Shown: positions 26,360 through 35,323, counted from the first letter of the stretch. The stretch is DNA of 64,000 nucleotides from Haloterrigena salina JCM 13891 (GCF_000337495.1 NZ_AOIS01000037.1:222265-286264), one strand, 5' to 3'. Made by a program: numbers and translations. The notes: generated by a model not told the origin, from the sequence alone.

Positions 26360-27802
26360 ATGACCATCCGTTCGTCGACCGCGAGTCGCGCCCTCGTCTG
26401 TCTCGTCACCCTCCTCGTCTGCGGCGCCGGGACGGTCGGGATCGCCGCCGCCGCGACCGGCGGCGCCGCGTCGCTGGGGACCGACGATTCGCTCGTCGAG
26501 TCCGTCGATGAGACGGACGACGCGTTCGAAAACGCGAGCGACGACCTCGAGAACGTCGGCGACGGGAACGCGACGAACGAGACCGTCGACGAGGACGACG
26601 GGACGACTGCCGAACGGGATTCCGGGACGGACGGGACATGGAACGCAACCGACGAGAGCGATGACTCCGCCGACAAACCCGAAGATATCCTCGAGAACGG
26701 GACCGAGACGGCGACAAACACCACTGACGAGACGAGGGACGCGGTCGACACCGTCACTAACGAGACGACCGAGACGGCCGACAGGCTGCTCGAGAACTCG
26801 AGCGGCGCGATCGACGGCGACGCCGAACTCGACGGACCGAACGGAACGGGGCCCGCCGACCTCGAGGTGTCGGCGTCCGCGTCGACCGATTCGAGCGGCG
26901 GCGCGGATGACGGCGATGATAACGCTGCAAGCGGGGGAAGTGCTGACGACGGGACCGGTGGCTCCCCGGTTCCGGACGGAACCTCGACGACGGCCGACGC
27001 CGTCCTCGTCGGCCTGCTCGGGACGATCACCGCCGCGGGGGCTGCAGCGGGGAGTGCCGGCGCCGCTGGTGGGGCAGCCAGCACCGGTGCCGGCGCGGGT
27101 GCCGCTGCCGGTTCGGCCGGCGGTGCCGGCAGCGCCGCAGGCGGCGCGACCGGCCTCGCAGCGAACTGGCTCGGCCAGTCCTCCGTCCTTCGGCACCTCC
27201 GCCGTCTCGGTTCGCTGCTCCCGGTGAAACTCCTCTCGATCCTCGGCTACAGCCGCTACGACGACTCCGACCCCCTCGAGAACGACCGGCGGCGGACGAT
27301 CTACGAGACCATCGCGTCCGGCCCCGGCTGCTACCTCTCGCAGGTCAGCGAGGAGAGCGGCGTCGCGCTCTCGACGGTCCGCCACCACGTCCGCATCCTC
27401 GAGGAGGAGGGGCTGGTCGCCGCGACCAAGGTTAACGGCAAGCGCCGGTACTTCCTCGCGGACGAGGCCGCGGTGGCGCCTGGCGACGGCGGGCCGACCG
27501 TCGAGGACGCCGAACTCCACGCCGCCCTCGCGGAGCCCGCCAAGCGGGCGGTGCTCGAGACGCTCGCGGACCTCGGTTCGGCGCCGAACGGTCGCCTCGC
27601 CGACGAACTCGAGCGTGACCCGAGTACCGTCTCCCACCACCTCTCGGCGCTCGAGGCGGACGGACTGGTCGTTCGGGAGAAAGAGGGTCGGTCGGTCGTC
27701 AACGAACTCGCCCCGACGGTCGAGGCGGCGCTGAGCGAGACGGAGCGGCCGCTCGAGGACGAAACGGTCGAACCATCGGCCTCGGTGCCTGCAGACGACT
27801 AA
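26360..27802 (+). CDS. Membrane-anchored double winged-helix regulator with extracellular sequon-rich domain
   Basis: A 480-residue protein. A signal or anchor helix spans about residues 8-32 (VCLVTLLVCGAGTVGIAAAA). A roughly 180-residue acidic, Thr-rich segment follows with many N-x-T/S sequons (NATNET, NETTET, NGTGP), which suggests an S-layer-side glycosylated region. A Gly/Ala-rich hydrophobic stretch (212-270) re-enters the membrane. Two winged helices are then in the cytoplasm: SQVSEESGVALSTVRHHVRIL near 325 and LADELERDPSTVSHHLSALE near 410. It looks like a one-component sensor that binds DNA from the membrane. The ligand and targets are unknown. Confidence 0.75.
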   Translation: MTIRSSTASRALVCLVTLLVCGAGTVGIAAAATGGAASLGTDDSLVESVDETDDAFENASDDLENVGDGNATNETVDEDDGTTAERDSGTDGTWNATDESDDSADKPEDILENGTETATNTTDETRDAVDTVTNETTETADRLLENSSGAIDGDAELDGPNGTGPADLEVSASASTDSSGGADDGDDNAASGGSADDGTGGSPVPDGTSTTADAVLVGLLGTITAAGAAAGSAGAAGGAASTGAGAGAAAGSAGGAGSAAGGATGLAANWLGQSSVLRHLRRLGSLLPVKLLSILGYSRYDDSDPLENDRRRTIYETIASGPGCYLSQVSEESGVALSTVRHHVRILEEEGLVAATKVNGKRRYFLADEAAVAPGDGGPTVEDAELHAALAEPAKRAVLETLADLGSAPNGRLADELERDPSTVSHHLSALEADGLVVREKEGRSVVNELAPTVEAALSETERPLEDETVEPSASVPADD

Positions 27803-28320
27803 CGGAGCGGATCAGCACCGTCGACGATCCGTCTCATTCACGCCCCTCTCGACTTCAGACGGTGTATTTCGTCCGACCACTGTCCTCGATAGACCGGCGT
27901 CGTCGGCCGATACGTCGTTCTCGCCCCCCTCGCTACTGCGAGAACCGCGTCGGAGCCCTCGCTGTTCCCCTCGAGTTCGATACGAACGCAGTCCTGCCGA
28001 TGGGTGGTGACTTACTTACCGTACATACCCAAAAGGATTTAATCTGACTATTGCTAATATCATCATGGATATCCGTCGTCGGGTTCCTGCCGGCGGTTCG
28101 CTACGCGCCTTCATCGGAGTCACCGACCGAAACGACGGAGTCAGTATCGGGTTCCGGTTCGGAGAGATGGAAGACGAACTCGACACGGAACGCCCGCGCG
28201 CTCGGAGGTACCGACGCTCGAGTGAACTATGGTCGGCCGATATCGACACCGTGACGGCTCGATGCGCGATCGAGACGCCCTCGAAGCGGACCGCACAGTA
28301 TGCACGGGATGTCTGGACGG
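27803..28320. promoter_or_regulatory. Long leader region before the DUF4129 operon
   Basis: 518 bases without a convincing gene. ACCCAAAAGGATTTAATC near 28027-28044 contains a TATA-like TTTAATC. An ORF opening at 28065 shows haloarchaeal-style codons only briefly and then runs antiparallel into the operon, so I do not call it. Either a long leader or a short unrecognised peptide gene lies here. Confidence 0.3.
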
Positions 28321-29040
28321 ATGAATACGGTTCGTGCGGCGGTGCGCCGAAACGGGACCGTCCTGATCGCGATCGCCCTCCTGTCGATTCTCACGCTCGG
28401 CGGTACGGCGGCGGTCCTCGAGTCGACACCGATACCGTCCTCGTACGACGCTCCCGCGGACGGGACCGGAGGGTCCGGTCTCTCTCTGATGGCCGTCCTG
28501 ATACTGCTCGTCGACGCGTTGCTTTCGCTGTTCGGCATCGAGGCCGATCCCGCCGCTCTTGCGGCCGGGACCGGTTCCCGGGCGGACGCGCTCGTCGCGG
28601 CCCTCGGCGTGCTCCGTTCGATCGCCCTTCCGCTTCTCGGTATCGGCGCGATCGCGACGATCGTCCTGCACGTTCGCCGTCGGCTCCCGACGTCGGTATC
28701 CGGATCGCTCGTCTTTCGTCCGGGCGCCCGACGGTCGTCGAACCGGACGTCGCGGTCGATCGCGACGGATCAGGGCTGGCCGCCCGCCGAGCCCAGGGAC
28801 GACGTGGCCGAGGCGTGGGTTTCGATGACCGAGCGGCTCGACGTGGAGCGCCCCCGCTCTCGAACGCCCGAAGAGTGGGCCGAGGCCGCCATCGACGCGG
28901 GATACGACGAGGAGGCGGTAACGGCGATAACGGAGCTGTTCAGGGAAACGCGATACGGAGACGCGACCGAACCGCTCGAGCGTCGCCGGGACGCGATCCG
29001 CGAACTCGAACGGCTCGAAGGAGAGGGTGATACCGAGTGA
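28321..29040 (+). CDS. DUF4129-domain membrane protein
   Basis: A 239-residue protein starting MNTVRAAVRRNGT. There are three hydrophobic segments (about residues 14-36, 62-80 and 95-118). The cytoplasmic C terminus AWVSMTERLDVERPRSRTPEEWAEAAIDAG is the DUF4129 signature. DUF4129 proteins accompany DUF58 and MoxR ATPase genes in membrane operons of unknown function, sometimes with transglutaminase domains. It is the first gene of a four-gene operon and overlaps the next by GTGA. Confidence 0.8.
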   Translation: MNTVRAAVRRNGTVLIAIALLSILTLGGTAAVLESTPIPSSYDAPADGTGGSGLSLMAVLILLVDALLSLFGIEADPAALAAGTGSRADALVAALGVLRSIALPLLGIGAIATIVLHVRRRLPTSVSGSLVFRPGARRSSNRTSRSIATDQGWPPAEPRDDVAEAWVSMTERLDVERPRSRTPEEWAEAAIDAGYDEEAVTAITELFRETRYGDATEPLERRRDAIRELERLEGEGDTE

Positions 29041-29636
29041 CGGAACCGATATCGGTCGCTCGGAGGTGCCTGGTGACGATCGGCGCGGTGTCGGTCTGCG
29101 CTGCAGCGGTCGTCTTGACCGTACCCGCAATCGAGGACTGGCTCCGTTGGCCGTGGGACGGCGAGCTGCTGCCGGTCGCGTTCTTCACGGTGGTGGTTAC
29201 GATCGCGAGCCTCCTCGGTCCGTTCGTTGCATTCGACGACGCCGAGCGCACGGGGTCGGACGGCCGGGCACCGGAGTCGCCCCCGCCGACGCCGACACCC
29301 GGGTCCGAGATCGACCGACTGTTGGACCGTCGGTGGCTGGTATTGCGCCCGTCGACTCGACACCGACGCGTTCGCTCTCGGTTCCGGGAGGCGGCGATTC
29401 GAACGATCGTCCGAACGACCGACTGCTCTACGGCGGCCGCCCGCGAGCGACTCGAGCGGGGGACGTGGACGGACGATCCGGTCGCCGCGGCGTTCGTCCG
29501 CGTCGAAGACGGTTCGGCATCGTCCCGGTTCCGATCGCTCGTGGACTACGTCTCCGTTCCGCGACGGGCTCGGCGGACGGCGCGAGCGATCCGAGTGCTC
29601 GCTGCGGAGGCGGAGGCCGAGGAGGAGCGGCGATGA
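29037..29636 (+). CDS. Two-helix membrane protein of the DUF4129/DUF58 operon (DUF7269-like)
   Basis: A 199-residue protein with a GTG start overlapping the upstream stop. Two membrane helices lie at about residues 10-30 and 42-62 (LLPVAFFTVVVTIASLLGPFVAF). A cytoplasmic domain follows with EIDRLLDRRWLVLRPSTRHRRVRSRFREAAI and ends in a charged helix. Haloarchaeal operons of this kind carry such a protein between DUF4129 and DUF58. The DUF number is from memory. Its stop overlaps the DUF58 start (ATGA). Confidence 0.65.
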   Translation: MTEPISVARRCLVTIGAVSVCAAAVVLTVPAIEDWLRWPWDGELLPVAFFTVVVTIASLLGPFVAFDDAERTGSDGRAPESPPPTPTPGSEIDRLLDRRWLVLRPSTRHRRVRSRFREAAIRTIVRTTDCSTAAARERLERGTWTDDPVAAAFVRVEDGSASSRFRSLVDYVSVPRRARRTARAIRVLAAEAEAEEERR

Positions 29637-30892
29637 CGACGCGACGAACGACGCGCTGGAACCTCTCGCTGGCCGCCGCCCTGCTCGCGAGCGGAACGGG
29701 CGTTCTGCTGGCGGAACCGACGCTCCTGCTCGTCTCGATTCCCGGTGTCGTCTTCGCGACCTATTCGCACGTCACGTCGGCTCCGGCTCCGACACTGGAG
29801 TTCGAGCGATCGCTGACCGATTCCGATCCGTCGCACGGTGATCCGGTCGAGGTCACGGTTACCCTCCGGAACGCGGGCGATCGGACGCTCCCCAGCGTCT
29901 GTCTCGTCGACGGCGTCCCGCCGATGCTCTCGGTTCGGAACGGGTCGGCACGGCACGCGGCAGCGCTCGATCCTGGCGACGAGACGACGTTCTCGTACAC
30001 GGTCACGGCGAAACACGGGGTTCACCGCTTCGGGCCGGCGAGCGCCGTCCTCGAGGACGTGAGCCGCAGTGTCGAAGTCGAGACGACCGTCGAGGAAGAG
30101 ACGGAACTCGCCTGTCGCTCCCCGGTCCGAACGGTTTCGCTCGGTCGAATAGCGCACCGACACGCGGGCGCGACCGTCACGACCGACGGCGAAAGCGGCA
30201 TCGAGTTTTCGACGGTCCGCTCCTACCGACCGGGCGATTCGCCCGCCAAGATCGACTGGAACCGGTACGCTCGAGACGGCGAACTGACGACCGTCAGTTT
30301 TCGCGAGAACCGCTCCCGGGCGACCGTCCTCTGTCTCGACGCTCGGAACCGTTGCTACCGCTCGACCGGCCGCGGCGAACCGCACGCCGTCCTCTACGAA
30401 CGCGCCGCGGCGCGCGAACTGCTCGCGGCCGTCTCCGAGTCGGACGGACCGATCGGGCTCGCGGTCTTCGGCGCCGAGTTCCACTGGGTCACTCCGAACA
30501 CCGGTTCCCGCCACGCGGCGACGCTGCGACGGACACTCGAGGACGGGGACGTCCTTCCGCTCGAACCGCCCGACGAACGGAACAGCGACGAACCCGTCGA
30601 CGGAGGGACCCGCGCGCTTCGAACACGGCTCGACCGGGGCACCGGCGTCGTCCTCTGCTCGCCGCTGCTCGACGATGGACCCCTCGAGATCGCTCGCGCG
30701 CTCCGGGCGGACGGACACCCGGTGACCGTTCTCTCTCCCGACGTGACGGCGGCGGAATCGCTCGGGACGGACCTCGCGCGGATCCGGCGAGACAACCGTA
30801 TCGACGCCCTTCGGCGAGCGAGCGCGTCGGTCGTCGACTGGGACCCGGCGACGCCGCTCGAGGCGGCGATACGAAACGAGGTGACCCGATGA
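29633..30892 (+). CDS. DUF58-domain protein (vWA-like)
   Basis: A 419-residue protein. Two hydrophobic helices lie near the N terminus (about 12-45). A CARDB-like beta domain follows (VEVTVTLRNAGDRTLPSVCLVDGVPP). The DUF58 core is FSTVRSYRPGDSPAKIDWNRYARDGELTTVSF near residue 190, with a vWA-like continuation. The pattern RxYxPGDxxxxIDWxxxAR is diagnostic. DUF58 proteins usually work with a MoxR AAA ATPase, but none is adjacent here. It overlaps both neighbours by four bases. Confidence 0.87.
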   Translation: MTTRRTTRWNLSLAAALLASGTGVLLAEPTLLLVSIPGVVFATYSHVTSAPAPTLEFERSLTDSDPSHGDPVEVTVTLRNAGDRTLPSVCLVDGVPPMLSVRNGSARHAAALDPGDETTFSYTVTAKHGVHRFGPASAVLEDVSRSVEVETTVEEETELACRSPVRTVSLGRIAHRHAGATVTTDGESGIEFSTVRSYRPGDSPAKIDWNRYARDGELTTVSFRENRSRATVLCLDARNRCYRSTGRGEPHAVLYERAAARELLAAVSESDGPIGLAVFGAEFHWVTPNTGSRHAATLRRTLEDGDVLPLEPPDERNSDEPVDGGTRALRTRLDRGTGVVLCSPLLDDGPLEIARALRADGHPVTVLSPDVTAAESLGTDLARIRRDNRIDALRRASASVVDWDPATPLEAAIRNEVTR

Positions 30893-31614
30893 CCGGTCTT
30901 CCGGGCGATCCGACGGACCCGTTTCCGACGACCGTGAGCGCCGGCGTTACGCTCGTCGCGATTTTCGGCGCGTGCCTCGTCGGTTCGACGGGAGCGATCC
31001 GGATCGCGCCGCTGCTCGTGGAAACGGCGGGACTGACGCTCTACGCCGTCGGGATGTGGTCCCGTCGACGCGGCCACCGACTCGCGGGGAGATCGGCTAC
31101 CGCGGTCGGCCTCCTGATCGCCGGCGGGGGCCTTCTCGGCGCCGTCGCTCTCGCTCCGCCGTTGCCGACGCTGTTGCCGCTCCTCGCGTGCGGGCTCGGA
31201 GCGCTCTCGGTGACCCTCGGCGTGTTTCCCGTCTCCGCGCGGGTCGCCCGACCGCTCTCGACCGTCGGTATCGCGCTCGTCTTCGTCGGCGTGACGGCGA
31301 CGACCGTCGTCGGAACGCCGTCGCTGTGGCGGTCGGCGGTCGCCGTCACTCTGGTGTTGCTCTCGTGGGACGCGTCGGAGCGGGCGATCGCGCTGGGTAA
31401 CCGAGTCGGCGGCACCGCCGAAACCGTCACCGTCGAGCTGACGGGACTCGCGGCGAGCGTCGTCGTCGCGGCGGTGGCGATCGCACTTACGCTCGCCGCC
31501 GCTCGCGTTCCGATTACCGGGCCCTCGATCATCGGACTGGCGTTCCTGTTGATCTCGAGCGTGTTCTGTCTGCTCGCGCTCACTCACGTCCCACAGTCGG
31601 TAGACGCCGACTAG
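30889..31614 (+). CDS. Polytopic membrane protein of the DUF58 operon (DUF7519-like)
   Basis: A 241-residue protein, nearly all hydrophobic, with about seven membrane helices (for example LVAIFGACLVGSTGAI, GLLIAGGGLLGAVALAPP, SVVVAAVAIALTLAAA). There are no charged catalytic motifs. It is the last gene of the coupled operon, its ATG overlapping the DUF58 stop. Homologues of this position in other haloarchaea are annotated only by DUF numbers, so no function can be assigned. Confidence 0.65.
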   Translation: MTGLPGDPTDPFPTTVSAGVTLVAIFGACLVGSTGAIRIAPLLVETAGLTLYAVGMWSRRRGHRLAGRSATAVGLLIAGGGLLGAVALAPPLPTLLPLLACGLGALSVTLGVFPVSARVARPLSTVGIALVFVGVTATTVVGTPSLWRSAVAVTLVLLSWDASERAIALGNRVGGTAETVTVELTGLAASVVVAAVAIALTLAAARVPITGPSIIGLAFLLISSVFCLLALTHVPQSVDAD

Positions 31615-31631
31615 CTCCGGAACGGTCCGGC

Positions 31632-31970
31632 TTACTCGACGGCGTCGTTCGCCTCGAAGTACCGATCGGCGTGCGCGCTACAGCCGGGATTGAACGGCGC
31701 GTCGCAGGACAGACACCGGTAGTCGGCCTCGAGGTACGCGGGAACCACGAGTTCGGTCTCGCAGACGCCACACAGTACCGAGGGCTCGTCGAACCGATCG
31801 CGGGGCCACGGGACGGCGTCGTGGTCTGTCGTCTCGGCGTGGCAGCGATAGCACGGATAGTAGCGCTCGCAACAGGCGAATTTGAAGGCGACGACGTCGC
31901 GCTCGGTGCGGTAGTGGGCACACCGGGTCTCGGAATCGACGTCGACGCCGCGAACGGGAGGTTCAGACAC
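31632..31970 (-). CDS. CHY zinc-finger protein
   Basis: A 112-residue protein starting MSEPPVRGVDVDSETRCAHY. CAHYRTERDVVAFKFACCERYYPCYRCH matches the CHY zinc finger, which binds up to three zinc ions. CGVCETEL and CLSCDAPFNPGCSAH supply further ligand pairs. Such proteins are widespread in halobacteria. It lies convergent to the DUF58 operon and about 125 bases beyond the end of gvpO, on the same strand as gvpO. There is no evidence that it takes part in gas vesicles. Confidence 0.83.
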   Translation of the reverse strand: MSEPPVRGVDVDSETRCAHYRTERDVVAFKFACCERYYPCYRCHAETTDHDAVPWPRDRFDEPSVLCGVCETELVVPAYLEADYRCLSCDAPFNPGCSAHADRYFEANDAVE

Positions 31971-32095
31971 GGATCGTCGGTCGAACCGACGGGCGCACGG
32001 GACTTCGAAGTTTCGACGGACGCGTTGGCGACAGCGGCGGCTCTCGGTGCCCGGCGAACCGGGCCAGCGTCGGACGGCTTCGACGCGGTGATCCG

Positions 32096-32665
32096 CTACT
32101 CGAACGACGTCGTGTCGCCGCGCCGGTAGCGGTCGAGACGACGGTAGCCGTGGACGGTCGCGCTCTCGTCGAGTTCGATCTCGTAGCGACCGACGATGTC
32201 CTGCGTGTCGGGGACGGCTCGGCGCTCGACGACTTCGACGATCGCGCGCCAGCCGTCGTCGGTCGGCGAGATCTCGCTGACGGCGTCGAACTCTCGACCG
32301 ATGAGTTCGCCCGCGGTCGACTGGACGGTCCGGCGAACCGCGAGGACGCCCGCGATCTCGTCGTGATCGGTGTCGACGTCGGCCTCGACGTCCTCGGGAT
32401 CGGTCTTCTCCTCGTCGGTCATGTCGACCGCGCCCAGTTCCTGACTCTGAGCCTGCGACTGCCGTTCGTCGTCCTGTGCCGCTTCGTCCTGTTCGTCTTC
32501 GACTGCTTGACTGTCGCTCACTGTTGGATCACTCTCGTCGTGCTGATAGCAGAAGCCGTCCTCCTGGGCCGGCCGCGAACAGCGCTCGCCGTCCTCGGTC
32601 AGCGCCCGACACTGGTCCCGCGCTTGCTCCGCTTCCGCTGATTGCTGGGTATCGGCTTCGGCCAT
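32096..32665 (-). CDS. gvpO: Gas vesicle protein GvpO with N-terminal zinc-binding-like motif
   Basis: A 189-residue protein. The C-terminal 95 residues (IAGVLAVRRTVQSTAGELIGREFDAVSEISPTDDGWRAIVEVVER then the RYEIELDESATVHGYRRLDRYRRG end) are GvpO. The N terminus adds C19, C29, C39 and H42 in a short knuckle (CRALTEDGERC, then GFCYQH), followed by an acidic linker. GvpO is needed for gas vesicle formation in Halobacterium. It follows gvpN on the minus strand, 92 bases downstream. Confidence 0.85.
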   Translation of the reverse strand: MAEADTQQSAEAEQARDQCRALTEDGERCSRPAQEDGFCYQHDESDPTVSDSQAVEDEQDEAAQDDERQSQAQSQELGAVDMTDEEKTDPEDVEADVDTDHDEIAGVLAVRRTVQSTAGELIGREFDAVSEISPTDDGWRAIVEVVERRAVPDTQDIVGRYEIELDESATVHGYRRLDRYRRGDTTSFE

Positions 32666-32756
32666 TGGCGTGTACTGAACCGTTCGTGTGTATTCGTCCG
32701 TGTCTGGATCTCCGTGATCCGCGTACCGTCGTTCTCCCTCGGAGACGGGTGCCGAG

Positions 32757-33812
32757 TCAGACGGACTCGGCGATCCGCGTCCGGAGCTGCGAGACGTCTT
32801 CCGGACCCTCGCCGGCGATCTTCGGGGCGAGCACGTCCATGAAGACGTCGGTCAACAACTCGTCATCGAACTCGCCGGCCTCGCCGTCGCCGTCACCGTT
32901 TCGCTGGCCGTCGAAGACCGCCAGCCCCTTCGCGGCCGTGATCGCCGCCCGCGTGCCGACGACGAGGTCGAGTTCGTCGCGCAGCGCCCGGGTCTTCGAG
33001 ACGATGGCCTCGATATCCTCCTCGGAGAGGTCGACGTGAGACTTGACGATCTCGCGTTCGGTCTCCGCGTCGTAGTAGTCGATGTGGACGCCGACGAACC
33101 GGTCGAGCAGCGCGTCCTGCTGGCGGTGGACGCCCGCGTACTCGACGTCGTTCGACGTGAAGATCGCCCGGAACTCGGGGTGGACGTCGATCGTCCGGTC
33201 CTCGCCGCGCTTGCCCGGTCGCTCGAGGACCCCTTCCTCGAACACCGAGAGCAAGACGTTGTGCGCCGAGGGATCGCTGCGCGAGAACTCGTTGTAGACG
33301 AGCGTCGCGCCCTCTCGGACGGCCACCGAGAGCGGGTTGTCGACCCACCGTTCGCGGACGACTTCGGTCTTCTTGCTGACGCCGCCGACGAACTGATCGG
33401 TCTCCTTGTACCGTTCGCCGCCGGCGTTCGCGCCGACGAGCGCGGCGGTGTCGACGGACTCGTCGCCGTTGATCCAGACGACCGGCCGACCGCGTTCGGC
33501 GGCGGCCGACAGCGCAAGCGCCGTTTTCCCGCAGCCCGTCGGACCGATCAGGTGGACGGGCTTCTCCGCCTCGAGCCAGCCGGTGATCCGGCTTCGCAGC
33601 GAGGCGACGGCGTCGGTCTCGATGAACGGGTCGGGAGCGACGGCTTCGGGCGCCGAGAGGGGTCCGTCCCCGCTCTGGGCGCTCGACGGCGACGTCCCGT
33701 TCGACGACTTCCGGGCGAGTTTCTTCTTCGCGTGTCGACTCTCCTTCCGGGAGCGGTCGCTCCTGATCTTTCGACCTCTGACCTTGCGCTTGCGCGACGA
33801 ATCGTCGGCCAT
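32757..33812 (-). CDS. gvpN: Gas vesicle AAA ATPase GvpN
   Basis: A 351-residue MoxR-related AAA+ protein. A basic head (RKRKVRGRKIRSDRSRKESRH) precedes the ATPase core. HLIGPTGCGKTALALSAA near residue 90 is Walker A, ATLVYNEFSRSDPSAHNVLL near 170 the Walker B/N-E-F region, and FRAIFTSNDVEYAG near 215 sensor 1. GvpN enlarges or matures vesicles and is part of the gvpA-N-O transcript. It starts only 6 bases after gvpA ends. It is the nearest MoxR-like ATPase to the DUF58 operon, though it clearly belongs here. Confidence 0.93.
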   Translation of the reverse strand: MADDSSRKRKVRGRKIRSDRSRKESRHAKKKLARKSSNGTSPSSAQSGDGPLSAPEAVAPDPFIETDAVASLRSRITGWLEAEKPVHLIGPTGCGKTALALSAAAERGRPVVWINGDESVDTAALVGANAGGERYKETDQFVGGVSKKTEVVRERWVDNPLSVAVREGATLVYNEFSRSDPSAHNVLLSVFEEGVLERPGKRGEDRTIDVHPEFRAIFTSNDVEYAGVHRQQDALLDRFVGVHIDYYDAETEREIVKSHVDLSEEDIEAIVSKTRALRDELDLVVGTRAAITAAKGLAVFDGQRNGDGDGEAGEFDDELLTDVFMDVLAPKIAGEGPEDVSQLRTRIAESV

Positions 33813-33818
33813 GGAGTG

Positions 33819-34109
33819 TTATTGAGTGGCGGATTCGGGTGACGATTCCGGACGCGGTTCGACCTCGAGCTCCTCTAACTCCTCGAGGTCGCCCTCCGCC
33901 GTCGCTTGCTCAATTTTGGCGATCTCCTCCGCGTAGTGCAGGAAGGTGTCGACGCTCGCGACGACGACGCGGGCCTCGATCGTCAGGAGTTCGATCCCGA
34001 CGACCGAGATCCGCGCCCAGACGTCGATGACGACGCCCTTGTCGAGGATGCGATCCAGTACCTCTGCGAGACTCGAGGAGTCGGGTCTCCGACCTGATGA
34101 TGCTGCCAT
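33819..34109 (-). CDS. gvpA: Major gas vesicle structural protein GvpA
   Basis: A 96-residue protein. Residues 10-70 ([20 protein letters not shown], then [20 protein letters not shown] and [16 protein letters not shown]) are almost the canonical GvpA sequence. An acidic tail rich in Glu/Pro follows, longer than in Halobacterium. GvpA subunits form the gas-permeable shell. The start at 34109 ([10 protein letters not shown]) has GGGGGAG about 13 bases upstream. It heads the gvpA-N-O unit and is divergent from gvpF. No gvpC follows. Confidence 0.95.
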   Translation of the reverse strand: MAASSGRRPDSSSLAEVLDRILDKGVVIDVWARISVVGIELLTIEARVVVASVDTFLHYAEEIAKIEQATAEGDLEELEELEVEPRPESSPESATQ

Positions 34110-34442
34110 ACGGATCCGGGTACTCCCCCTGCTCGTAACACGACTGGGACTGCGTCTGCAAGCCGGCGACGCCGGACCGCAACCGCTCCGACCCGTTCTG
34201 GTCGCCGTCGCGGGCTGCCATTGCAAGCACTACGATGACCCATCGCGGCGGTGAAATTCGCATGACGAGTTCCTCGAATACCCGCGGGTGAGCGCGGACG
34301 TAACGGAGTCCGGAGGCGCTTCCCCGGGTAGTCGACCCGTTCCCATGATTTCCCGATCGATCCCCTTCGAGGCCGTGGACGAATCGCGCCCGCGCTTGCG
34401 GGCACGAGCAGCGCCGTCGTTCGACGCCGGGGTGATCGATCG
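34110..34442. promoter_or_regulatory. Divergent gvpA/gvpF promoter region
   Basis: 333 bases separate the two gvp units. Toward gvpA there is GGGGGAG at 34125-34131 but only a weak AT stretch (TGTTACGA near 34134-34141, minus strand). Toward gvpF there is GGGGTGAT before the ATG and no clear TATA box. Both promoters are unusually GC-rich. I see no obvious GvpE-type activator site, consistent with the absence of gvpD and gvpE. Confidence 0.4.
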
Positions 34443-35066
34443 ATGACCCACCGGTACGTCTACGGCGTGATGAACGACGATCCCGTCGAGTTCGAGACCG
34501 ACGCCGTCGGCGACGCCGACCGCGTCTACACGGTTTCGCATCGACGGCTCAACGCCGTCGTCTCCGACATCGACACGACCGATCCCGAGGAGACCGACGA
34601 GGACGCCCAGCGACACGACGACGTCCTCCGGGAGATCATGGACCGCGACGGCGGCCGAACGATCGTGCCGATGCAGTTCGGGATGGCCTTCGAGAACGAC
34701 CGGGCGCTGAAGAACGTCCTCCGCGGCGCCAGACCGGCGTTCCGGCGCGCGATCAACGACATCGAGGGCCGCGAAGAACTCGGCCTCAAGATCGTCCGCG
34801 AGGAGGACGCCGAGGTCGACACCGATGCGCTCGAGGAAGCCATCGCAGACGAACTCGAGTCGATCGCCGCGCAGTCGGTTCCCAACGACCTGTTCAGCGA
34901 CCGACTCGTACTCAACCGCTCCTACCTCGTCGACCGCGACGAGCGCGAGCGGTTCGACGAGGCGGTCTCCGTCCTCGAGGACGAGTACGACGACCTCATG
35001 TTCCGCTACACGGGGCCGTTCGCACCGTACAGCTTCGTCGACGTTAGGATCGGTGCCCAACAGTAA
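34443..35066 (+). CDS. gvpF: Gas vesicle protein GvpF
   Basis: A 207-residue GvpL/GvpF-family protein. RYVYGVMNDDPVEFETD opens it, then VVSDIDTTDPEETDEDAQRHDDVLREIMD and RTIVPMQFGMAFEN. The end FRYTGPFAPYSFVDV is the family's C-terminal signature. GvpF is an accessory protein that binds GvpA and helps start assembly. It is the first gene of the rightward unit and is followed two bases later by gvpG. Confidence 0.93.
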   Translation: MTHRYVYGVMNDDPVEFETDAVGDADRVYTVSHRRLNAVVSDIDTTDPEETDEDAQRHDDVLREIMDRDGGRTIVPMQFGMAFENDRALKNVLRGARPAFRRAINDIEGREELGLKIVREEDAEVDTDALEEAIADELESIAAQSVPNDLFSDRLVLNRSYLVDRDERERFDEAVSVLEDEYDDLMFRYTGPFAPYSFVDVRIGAQQ

Positions 35067-35068
35067 CC

Positions 35069-35323
35069 ATGTTCATCCTCGACGACCTCCTGATTCGACC
35101 GTTCGTCGGAATCGTGGACACGCTGCACACGATGGCGCTGAGCGAGATGTACGACATCGAGGCGCTCGAGGCCGAACTCAAGGAGAATCAGTTGCTGTAC
35201 GAACTCGGCGAGCGTTCCGAGGAGGAGTATCGACAGCGCAAGGACGAACTCGAGGAGGAGATCGAGATCGCTCGCGACGTCCACGAGCGGCTCGCGAGCG
35301 GCCGCGTAGAGGTGAAACGCTGA
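35069..35323 (+). CDS. gvpG: Gas vesicle protein GvpG
   Basis: An 84-residue protein. FILDDLLIRPFVGIVDTLHTMALSEMYD is the conserved GvpG head. A helical, Glu-rich coiled-coil-like tail follows (EELYEL-type ENQLLYELGERSEEEYRQR). GvpG is one of the minimal set of accessory proteins. It is coupled to gvpH by TGATG. Confidence 0.92.
   Translation: MFILDDLLIRPFVGIVDTLHTMALSEMYDIEALEAELKENQLLYELGERSEEEYRQRKDELEEEIEIARDVHERLASGRVEVKR

Noticed and set aside
28065-29030. Plus-strand frame starting MDIRRRVPAGGS before the DUF4129 gene
   Set aside because: After about 60 codons it becomes Arg-rich and overlaps the DUF4129 gene in another frame. A very short peptide gene cannot be excluded but is unsupported.
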